From the NCBI GenBank assembly GCA_016763165.1, contig JAESUJ010000012.1, positions 1 through 5,160 on the forward strand: 5,160 bases of DNA. The letters are read 5' to 3'. Position 1 is the stretch's first letter, and each line of letters begins with the position of its first letter. The notes beneath the pieces were generated by a model. It saw nothing but the letters and a program-made list of their open reading frames with translations, was not told the DNA's origin and did not search any database. The position numbers and the translations under genes are program-made. This stretch comes from Candidatus Babeliales bacterium (lineage in GTDB: Bacteria; Babelota; Babeliae; Babelales; CAZZPM01). Below are positions 1-5,160 of the stretch, in pieces.

Positions 1-221
1 GATTTAATAAGGGCAGCAACCCCTGGGGAAAGATGACGGTGATTATTTAAATAGTTGTCTTCTTCAATATCAAGCATGAGTACTCTTTTCTTTTTAACAT
101 TTATTGTAGTAGCACATGTAGGCATTTTATTTTTAGAAAATAGTTTTTTAAACGCAGCAGCCTGTCCAAAGTTTGAAGTAAGAGCTATTGCAATAAAAAG
201 AGTAAAAATTGTTTTTTTCAT
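1..221 (-). CDS. Small exported protein of unknown function, N-terminal part (runs off left edge)
   Basis: Seen: an open frame starts with ATG at 221-219 and stays open for 73 codons to the window edge, so the C-terminus is missing. The N-terminus is a typical Sec signal peptide: MKKT, a hydrophobic stretch IFTLFIAIAL, and a likely cleavage after the AAA at residues 21-23. The mature part begins FKKLFSKNK, is basic at first, has one cysteine (C36), then a beta-like stretch KKKRVLMLDI followed by an acidic patch (D51, E53, E54, D55) and the histidines H61 and H63. The upstream AAAGAAAA is only a weak ribosome binding site. The feoB-like stop codon lies 42 bases upstream with no hairpin between, so co-transcription is likely. 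I recognise no family. An envelope or periplasmic location is inferred from the signal peptide. The single cysteine is 13 residues past the predicted cleavage site, so it is not a lipoprotein lipobox. Confidence 0.72.
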   Translation of the reverse strand, partial: MKKTIFTLFIAIALTSNFGQAAAFKKLFSKNKMPTCATTINVKKKRVLMLDIEEDNYLNNHRHLSPGVAALIK

Positions 222-263
222 TAGTTTTCTTTAAAGTCTTAGGGTTAATAAGTGAATAATTAC

Positions 264-2012
264 TTAAATGTAGACAAGTATTGATGAAAGTATAAACCCC
301 ATAAGAGTTGCAATGCCACACATCGCTGCAACCATATAAAAGAGGACGCGACCACCAAACTCTTTGTACAAAATAGTATAGACTGACAGGCAGGCAAATG
401 AAATCGAGAGCAACAAGGTTGTCACACATAATTGTGCATTGGTAAGCTCTGAGTGTCGATCTAAAAAGCTGAGAGCAATCTCTTTTCTAAAGAGTCCCAT
501 AAGAATTATTGGAACAACCGTTGATGGTAAGCCCCATAATTTTTGTGAAAAAACACCTAAAAAATTTGCAAGTCCATCAAGCAGGTGAAAATAGTTGCAA
601 ACAAGTAGGATGAAAATACCACCAATGGTGACTGGAATCGCATCGCCAAAAAAGTTATACATACGATAAGATAATTTTTTAAAAACCATTTTTATATCAG
701 GAATGCGATACGGAGGAAGTTCAAGAATCAGTTCATCGTAGCTTTTTGTCTGATGCATGCCTAAAAAGTAACCAACCGAATACCAGATGAAAAAGAGGCA
801 AGCAAATATGACAAACATATATTTTGCTCCCATTCGTCCACCCATACGAACTATCATAGCAATTTGTGATGTGCAAGGGATCGCAATGCTGAGCAAAAAT
901 GAAGCAATGATTCGTTGAGCTCGATTGGGCAGTAAACGTGTTGCAAGAATACCAGTCACATTACATCCAGCACCCAGAATAAGTGGAACGATAGCAAAGC
1001 CATGAAGTGCGAAACGGTGCATGACGGTATCTGAGAGAGTTGCCAAGCGAGGCAAGTAACCAGAATCTTCAAGAAGTCCAATGATAGCATAAAAAATGCC
1101 GACCGGAGGAGCTACTTTTGCAAGAGGAATGTAGAGTCCTGATGTTAAAAGTCCCATAGCTTCCGAGTAGTTAATCGTTGAACCATCAGTTGTTCCAACA
1201 AGAATTGTTTGTAAAAAGGGAAATCCATTTAATAATTTGTATAGTCCAAGTAGTAGTGGTGTATAGCAATATTGTAAAATTATTTCAATAAAGTTTTCAA
1301 TGTGATCAGCAATAAAGAAAATAGCACTGAAGCAGATGATGAGGATTGCTATAGCAATAAGCGTTCCCCAAACAGGATCAAGGGTTATCGACTCCCAGTA
1401 TTCATGAAGTCGTTTTTTTCGTGCTGTTTTTGTTTGTACTTGGTTTTCAATGCTTTTTATTGCGTTCCAGTCGATTGAGTCATTAATTGTTGTTCTATTT
1501 TTTAACGTGGGAAAGTCGGTGACTGTTGTTGCAAGTTCTTTGACACCACTTCCAGTGAGAGCAATAGTTGGAATAACAGGAATTCCAAGAATGCTTGATA
1601 ATTTTTCAATGTCTATTGAAATTCCATGATATTTTGCTTCATCCCAGAGATTAAGCGCCATAATCAAAGGGCCTTTATGATGTTTGATGAGCTCAAGCGT
1701 GAGAAGTAGATTTCTTTCTAAGCTTGTAGCATCAACAACATTGATGATGATGTCAGCACTCTTTGTGATCTTAAGAGCAACTTTTTCTATGTCAGCAGGT
1801 GCTTTTTGATCGGAAAAACTATAGGCGCCAGGAGCATCAATAAGCATGTATTGGTGTTCATTACAATTTTTATGGGTACATGAAAAAGTACCTCGTGTGA
1901 TACCAACAGTGGTTCCGGGGAAGTTGCTTGTAACAACTTTGGTTCCAGTAAGACGGGAAAAGAGGAGGCTTTTACCCACATTGGGGTTGCCCATCAAAAC
2001 TATTTTTTTCAT
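264..2012 (-). CDS. feoB: FeoB-family ferrous iron transporter, short form
   Basis: Role (family knowledge): inner-membrane Fe(II) uptake permease with a cytosolic GTPase domain. Seen: G1 GNPNVGKS (residues 8-15), G2 region FPGTTV (31-36), G3 DAPG (59-62), the FeoB-typical NVVDAT (91-96), G4 NLWD (121-124) and a G5-like ALTGSG (151-156). The membrane part starts near residue 212 and has about eight hydrophobic segments. It holds the FeoB core signatures LLEDSGYLPR (313-322), ILGAGCNV (345-352), IPCTSQ (378-383) and FRKE (508-511). At 582 residues it is far shorter than E. coli FeoB (773). Most of the loss is in the linker between G domain and membrane, only about 45-50 residues here, and there is no C-terminal extension. 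The ATG at 2012 sits just before G1, so the start is secure, although the ribosome binding site is poor. No feoA is adjacent. A Cys/His cluster C45-x-H47-xx-C50-xx-H53 lies between G2 and G3. Iron is the likely substrate, but another divalent metal cannot be excluded from sequence alone. Confidence 0.93.
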   Translation of the reverse strand: MKKIVLMGNPNVGKSLLFSRLTGTKVVTSNFPGTTVGITRGTFSCTHKNCNEHQYMLIDAPGAYSFSDQKAPADIEKVALKITKSADIIINVVDATSLERNLLLTLELIKHHKGPLIMALNLWDEAKYHGISIDIEKLSSILGIPVIPTIALTGSGVKELATTVTDFPTLKNRTTINDSIDWNAIKSIENQVQTKTARKKRLHEYWESITLDPVWGTLIAIAILIICFSAIFFIADHIENFIEIILQYCYTPLLLGLYKLLNGFPFLQTILVGTTDGSTINYSEAMGLLTSGLYIPLAKVAPPVGIFYAIIGLLEDSGYLPRLATLSDTVMHRFALHGFAIVPLILGAGCNVTGILATRLLPNRAQRIIASFLLSIAIPCTSQIAMIVRMGGRMGAKYMFVIFACLFFIWYSVGYFLGMHQTKSYDELILELPPYRIPDIKMVFKKLSYRMYNFFGDAIPVTIGGIFILLVCNYFHLLDGLANFLGVFSQKLWGLPSTVVPIILMGLFRKEIALSFLDRHSELTNAQLCVTTLLLSISFACLSVYTILYKEFGGRVLFYMVAAMCGIATLMGFILSSILVYI

Positions 2013-2091
2013 ATTATTTCAGTGTAGATTATTATTAATATAAAATAGATACAAAATGTAGTATACTTACTTTGCACAACAAATAAAGAAA

Positions 2092-2107
2092 ACTTTATCT
2101 GTAAAGT
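2092..2107. repeat. Perfect 6-bp inverted repeat, possible operator
   Basis: ACTTTA, then TCTG, then TAAAGT: two perfect 6-base arms around a 4-base centre, near the middle of the divergent intergenic region. It lies upstream of the candidate -10 elements of both genes, where a shared regulator could act. The arms are AT-rich and short, so chance is a real alternative. Confidence 0.3.
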
Positions 2108-2164
2108 CTACATGTTTTGTATGTTTTATCATACATATATTTTATATGATTTGAAAATATCTTT

Positions 2165-2173
2165 AAAAGGGAA
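2165..2173 (+). promoter_or_regulatory. Ribosome binding site of the coiled-coil gene
   Basis: AAAAGGGAA lies five bases before the ATG at 2179. It is the best purine-rich Shine-Dalgarno-like site in the window and fixes the start of the 929-residue gene. The signal peptide that follows directly supports the same start. Confidence 0.75.
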
Positions 2174-2178
2174 TTAAT

Positions 2179-4968
2179 ATGAGTCAGTTTTATTCAAAAA
2201 AGCACCTTTTAAGTCTGTTAATTATCTTGAATGGGATCGGTTATTTGTCAGCTGAACAAGTCTCAGCTCCTCTTATTGCTCTTGAAGATGATCAAGAAAG
2301 CAGTATCCCAGTGATCGAAGTTTCAAAAGTATTGCGAAGAGATGAAAAAAAACTTTCAAGAAAAAACCTTACATTATCAATGAAGAGTGAGCGACTGGTT
2401 GAACAGGATAAAAACAAAGATGTTAAGTTTGAAAAAAGAGGCTCTATTAAACAGAAAAATCGTAAACAAAAATCTTCAAAAAAAGTTGAATTTTTAAGTC
2501 CAGACAGAAGTAAAAAAGATATAAATGAAACATTAGATACCAAAGATGCAAGCTCAAATTTTTTTGATTTAACTTCTACTGATCAAGGGCGCAAGAAAAA
2601 GTCATTATCTCTTGAAAGTCCTTTGAAGATTTCTCAAGTATGGAAAGAGATGATGCGTCAGGATTTTGATGAAAAAACAAGCTATTTAAGTGCGATTATT
2701 CATCAAGGTGAGGAGAATGAGCAGGAGAAACAAGATTTTACAGATCGGTTTAAAAAAAATAAAGAGTGGGTTCATTCAAGTCTGTCGATTATTAAAACTG
2801 TTGCAGATAAGCAGTTTGATTCTTTAATGCAGCGTAAAGATCGTATTGATATGTTGGTAAAAACTCAGCAACAGGCTGATACATTAATTCAGCGTATGAC
2901 TTCTACTCGTCATATTCCTGGTGATGTCGTCAGGCATGTACGTCTGGCTGTTTTATATGCATTAAATGACCTAATAGGGTCTGGGTCATCATTATTATCA
3001 AAGAAAAAGATAGCAGCCTTAGTTGAAGAAAAAACAATTAAATATGGTAACTTTAGAGCAAAAGGGACTATCAGTGAACAGCCGATTACTTCTGTCAATC
3101 TTGAGCTGTCAGAAGAAGTTAAGCGTTTAAGAACAGTTCTCAAAGATCAGACAGAAAAGTATGAATCGGATTATGAGGCGTTACTTAGACAATTAAAAGA
3201 TACAGAACGAGAAAATAAAGTTACAGAAGGTGAGTTGGTAAAAAAAGAACAAGAATTTGTATCAGTTGAAAAAACCTTAAAGAATGCAGAGCTTAAAAGC
3301 AGTATTGCAGAACAAGCACGAAAAGAAGCGACATACTCCGCTAATAAAACAGTTGAGGAAGGAAGTCGTAAAAACTTTGAGTTAGAAGTTTCATTAGAAC
3401 AGGCTGAAAGAGAAAAACTTGAGGCAGAGAAAGCATTACGTCGAGCTTTATCTGATTATAAGGAAGTAAATGAGCTCGTCTCTTTATTGCAAAATGAAAC
3501 AGACGGGTTAGTTGATCAAAATAGAACACTGACCGTCTCTTTGGAGAGGTCTGAAGAAGATAAGAAAACATTGAAACTTGAGAAAAAGCATATACAACGG
3601 CAGTACGATAGATTTAAAAAAGAGAGTCTTGATCTAAACAAGAAAATACTTAGTCAAAAAGAATCAATGGATAACTTGCGCATAGATCTTGAAAAAATAA
3701 GCAATGAAAAAGCGTATGCAGTGACTCAGATTAAAAGCATGAAAAAATTACAAGAAAGTTATGTAGAGACAGAAAAAGCATTGTCTGGTCGACTGCAGAG
3801 AATTAAAAAACAGCTTGAGTCAACGCATGAGCAGGCAAAGGAATTTGAGGGCATTGTTCAATCGTTACAAAAAGAACATACTGCTACGCTTGAGCATATA
3901 GAGAGTCTTGAGATAATTAAAAAAGATAATGTTTCAAATCGTAAGTTGCTCAAGAAAGAAATTGGTCGTGTGATGCAAGAACAAGTTGAGCATCGTGTTA
4001 AATTAGAAGAATTGAATTCATCTTTAGAAGCAGATGATATTTCTAGAAAGCGAAAACGACAGCTGAAAAAAGAGGTAGAATCATTAAAAGAAGAGCAAGA
4101 AGCTACAGAGCTTGATTTAAGTGCATTGCAAGATATGTATGAAACAACGCAAGTACAAGATGATACTCTGAGTTCCATGTTAAAAGGATTGAAGTCGTAT
4201 GTTTTCGATCAGGATCTTGAATTGTCTGAGCTACAAAAAGCTTTAAAGGGTCATAGAAGATCAGTTTCAAGTAATGAAATAACAACTGAAGAAGAGCAGG
4301 TCATTGCTTTAAAGCGTAAGAATCGTGCTTTGAAAAATAGACTTGCATCCCTTGAGGCTAAACTTCAAGCCAAGCAGTCATCAAAGGCTGAAGAGTATTT
4401 TTCTAAGGCAACGCCATCACGTAAAGAACGTTTGCAGAGAAGAGAAACTCGTCAAAAAAGAGAAGTTAAACAAGAAGAAAAAGAAATTAGCAAGCCAGAA
4501 GAAAAAAATGAAGAAAAAATAAAAGACAGAAAAGAAGATGATGATTTTATAGAAGCTGAAAAAAAAATTGATGAGCCATCTTCTTCAATAGAAGAAATTG
4601 TTGGTAAGGCAGATTCTGAAAATAGTCAAGAAGCTGAAACTGTAGAAGCTATAAATCCGGTAGAACCAGCACTGCCGAAAATGTTACACAAACGTGAATT
4701 TGGAGCCGGAAATCAGAAGACTTCCTTTACAGCTTCAGGTTCCTTGCCAGGGAAAGAGGAAATGAAAGAGGTCGTTGATGCTATGAAGCAGACGATATCT
4801 GAAAATCCTGAAGATTTTGAAAACTTCATGCAAAATGTACAGCCACCGAGCGAGGAGCAAGTGCAGCAGGCTCAGAAAGAAATAGAGGCTATGAGTTCTG
4901 AAGAGCGCGAACAGTTTGAAGAGTTTATGCAAAACTTTGTTTCATCTCTTGTTGATGAAGAAAAGTAG
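2179..4968 (+). CDS. Large exported coiled-coil protein of unknown function
   Basis: I recognise no named family. Seen, in order: a Sec signal peptide (residues 1-25; basic YSKKH, hydrophobic LLSLLIILNGIGYL, likely cleavage after LSA); a Lys/Ser/Glu-rich, probably disordered stretch (about 50-145); a mixed, possibly folded helical region (about 146-300) holding the only two tryptophans (W155, W197); a long charged helical region (about 305-735) with heptad-like leucine spacing, predicted to be coiled coil; a very Lys/Glu-rich low-complexity linker (about 740-830); and an acidic C-terminal helical segment (about 855-929) with a repeated FMQN motif. There is no cysteine in all 929 residues and no membrane segment after the signal peptide, so the mature protein should be soluble in the periplasm or secreted. 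No LPxTG motif, beta-barrel end or S-layer domain is visible. The gene stands alone, with its own ribosome binding site and terminator. A structural or envelope-organising role, or a host-directed one, is speculation. Confidence 0.9.
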   Translation: MSQFYSKKHLLSLLIILNGIGYLSAEQVSAPLIALEDDQESSIPVIEVSKVLRRDEKKLSRKNLTLSMKSERLVEQDKNKDVKFEKRGSIKQKNRKQKSSKKVEFLSPDRSKKDINETLDTKDASSNFFDLTSTDQGRKKKSLSLESPLKISQVWKEMMRQDFDEKTSYLSAIIHQGEENEQEKQDFTDRFKKNKEWVHSSLSIIKTVADKQFDSLMQRKDRIDMLVKTQQQADTLIQRMTSTRHIPGDVVRHVRLAVLYALNDLIGSGSSLLSKKKIAALVEEKTIKYGNFRAKGTISEQPITSVNLELSEEVKRLRTVLKDQTEKYESDYEALLRQLKDTERENKVTEGELVKKEQEFVSVEKTLKNAELKSSIAEQARKEATYSANKTVEEGSRKNFELEVSLEQAEREKLEAEKALRRALSDYKEVNELVSLLQNETDGLVDQNRTLTVSLERSEEDKKTLKLEKKHIQRQYDRFKKESLDLNKKILSQKESMDNLRIDLEKISNEKAYAVTQIKSMKKLQESYVETEKALSGRLQRIKKQLESTHEQAKEFEGIVQSLQKEHTATLEHIESLEIIKKDNVSNRKLLKKEIGRVMQEQVEHRVKLEELNSSLEADDISRKRKRQLKKEVESLKEEQEATELDLSALQDMYETTQVQDDTLSSMLKGLKSYVFDQDLELSELQKALKGHRRSVSSNEITTEEEQVIALKRKNRALKNRLASLEAKLQAKQSSKAEEYFSKATPSRKERLQRRETRQKREVKQEEKEISKPEEKNEEKIKDRKEDDDFIEAEKKIDEPSSSIEEIVGKADSENSQEAETVEAINPVEPALPKMLHKREFGAGNQKTSFTASGSLPGKEEMKEVVDAMKQTISENPEDFENFMQNVQPPSEEQVQQAQKEIEAMSSEEREQFEEFMQNFVSSLVDEEK
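4810..4938 (+). repeat. Two copies of a 10-residue motif (E-x-F-E-x-F-M-Q-N) at the C-terminus of the coiled-coil protein
   Basis: Residues 878-887 read EDFENFMQNV and residues 911-920 read EQFEEFMQNF. Seven of ten positions are identical, and the copies start 33 residues apart. The DNA copies (4810-4839 and 4909-4938) differ at several bases, so this is protein-level conservation rather than a fresh duplication. Each copy would form an amphipathic helix with F, F and M on one face. A small helical binding module is a plausible reading. Confidence 0.65.
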
Positions 4969-4997
4969 CTAGAAAACATTAAATATTGATTATCTTT

Positions 4998-5034
4998 AAA
5001 AAGAGAGGGTTTTTAATCGAACCCTCTCTTTTTT
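4998..5034 (+). terminator. Rho-independent terminator of the coiled-coil gene
   Basis: A perfect 14-base-pair stem, AAAAAGAGAGGGTT (4998-5011) with AACCCTCTCTTTTT (5020-5033), encloses the 8-base loop TTTAATCG and ends in a run of six T (5029-5034). It begins 29 bases after the stop codon. The five A at the left foot give a T run on the other strand, so it could also stop transcription arriving from the right. Confidence 0.93.
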
Positions 5035-5105
5035 CTTGTTTTTGAGTCTTTTTTATTAAAAATGATCGTTTTTATAGAGAACAGGCTTCTTTCACCATAC
5101 CCCGA

Positions 5106-5134
5106 TTGTCAATCTATTAAATTCATGTTGTAAT
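5106..5134 (+). promoter_or_regulatory. Possible sigma-70-type promoter for a gene to the right of the window
   Basis: TTGTCA (5106-5111) and TGTAAT (5129-5134) each differ from the consensus by one base and are 17 bases apart, the ideal spacing. The -10 mismatch falls at the important second position. The -35 overlaps an 11-base palindrome GATTG-T-CAATC (5104-5114). The position, after a terminator and near the window edge, suits a promoter, but the downstream gene is not visible. Confidence 0.3.
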
Positions 5135-5147
5135 TATATCATGTTGT
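5123..5147 (+). repeat. 9-base direct repeat TCATGTTGT, 16-base period
   Basis: TCATGTTGT occurs at 5123-5131 and again at 5139-5147. The first copy overlaps the candidate -10 element and the second lies where transcription would start. This could be a tandem binding site for a regulator, or chance. Confidence 0.4.
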
Positions 5148-5160
5148 GAAAGTATTCAGA

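Larger units (their letters stand above)
2013..2178. promoter_or_regulatory. Divergent intergenic region between feoB-like gene and coiled-coil gene
   Basis: This 166-base, very AT-rich stretch separates two divergently transcribed genes and must carry, or lie next to, the start signals for both. On the minus strand the best -10 candidate is TATACT (2065-2060), about 48 bases before the feoB start, with no good -35. On the plus strand, candidates are TATATT (2136-2141) and TATGAT (2145-2150), again with only weak -35 matches. Three small dyads are visible: TACA-AAA-TGTA (2050-2060), ACTTTA-TCTG-TAAAGT (2092-2107) and TGTATG-TTTTAT-CATACA (2118-2135). None looks like a canonical Fur box. In such AT-rich DNA, hexamer matches are common by chance, so only the existence of divergent promoters is well supported. 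Confidence 0.55.
5034..5160. other. Non-coding tail beyond the terminator
   Basis: I see no convincing gene here. Plus-strand ATGs at 5125 and 5141 meet stop codons after one codon each. On the minus strand one frame is open from the edge to a TAA at 5136-5134 (eight codons), so the 3' end of a convergent gene cannot be ruled out. The stretch holds a weak promoter-like pair and a 9-base direct repeat, listed separately. Confidence 0.5.

Noticed and set aside
148..429. Minus-strand open frame of 93 codons spanning the end of feoB and the start of the exported protein
   Set aside because: It overlaps two better supported genes in another frame. Its Cys/Tyr/Ser-rich product looks like a frame shadow.
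1846..2043. Plus-strand open frame of 65 codons overlapping the start of the feoB-like gene
   Set aside because: It is antisense to the conserved G1-G3 region of FeoB, has no domain of its own and no convincing start signals.
2013..2178. Canonical Fur box upstream of feoB
   Set aside because: I looked for GATAATGAT-type repeats on both strands and found none close enough to claim.
3858..4178. Minus-strand open frame of 106 codons inside the coiled-coil gene
   Set aside because: It is the antisense of Lys/Glu/Leu-rich codons, giving a Ser/Cys/Phe-rich product with no ribosome binding site. The plus-strand gene explains the region.
3091..4383. SMC or myosin-like ATPase identity for the coiled-coil protein
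   Set aside because: There is no Walker A, Walker B or ABC signature at either end, and the signal peptide argues against a cytosolic chromosome protein. Matches would be due to coiled-coil composition.
5058..5073. AAAAA-TGATCG-TTTTT as a second terminator
   Set aside because: The stem is only five A-T pairs plus a weak extension, so it would be unstable, and the strong hairpin just upstream already serves.
5080..5106. Minus-strand stretch CGGGGTATGGTGAAAG resembling the 5' end of a tRNA-Gln
   Set aside because: The match covers only about a dozen bases. No D-loop GG, anticodon arm, T-arm GTTCGA or acceptor partner follows in the expected places.
5107..5112. Perfect TTGACA on the minus strand
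   Set aside because: No -10-like hexamer lies 15-19 bases downstream on that strand, and the direction would run into the terminator hairpin.

Overview
This is an AT-rich bacterial window with three protein genes and two intergenic regions. Two genes read leftwards (minus strand): an FeoB-family iron transporter, followed 42 bases downstream by the start of a small exported protein that runs off the left edge. The third reads rightwards (plus strand). It is a large exported protein of 929 residues, dominated by a long predicted coiled coil, and it ends in a clear Rho-independent terminator. No RNA gene, CRISPR array, insertion sequence or integrase is visible.

Organism. The sequence shows AT-rich coding DNA, Sec-type signal peptides on two of three proteins, weak to moderate Shine-Dalgarno sites and standard ATG starts. 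The mix of an FeoB transporter and a very large, cysteine-free, lysine/glutamate-rich exported coiled-coil protein would fit a reduced, host-associated Gram-negative lineage such as Dependentiae (TM6/Babeliae). That placement is an inference with low confidence, since no marker gene is present.

Layout. Positions 1-221 (minus): N-terminal part of a small exported protein. Positions 264-2012 (minus): feoB-like gene, 582 codons, with G domain, short linker and FeoB membrane domain. Positions 2013-2178: divergent intergenic region with candidate promoter elements and small dyads. Positions 2179-4968 (plus): exported coiled-coil protein with a short repeated motif at the C-terminus. Positions 4998-5034: terminator. 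Positions 5034-5160: non-coding tail with a possible promoter and a 9-base direct repeat.

How the genes relate. FeoB would import ferrous iron across the inner membrane. The small exported protein is probably co-transcribed with it and could act in the same envelope process, but nothing in its sequence proves this. The coiled-coil gene is divergently transcribed and shares only the upstream region; a functional link is possible but not shown. No feoA or feoC lies in the window. The items most worth following up are the exported coiled-coil protein, its C-terminal repeat, and a Cys/His cluster in the FeoB G domain.
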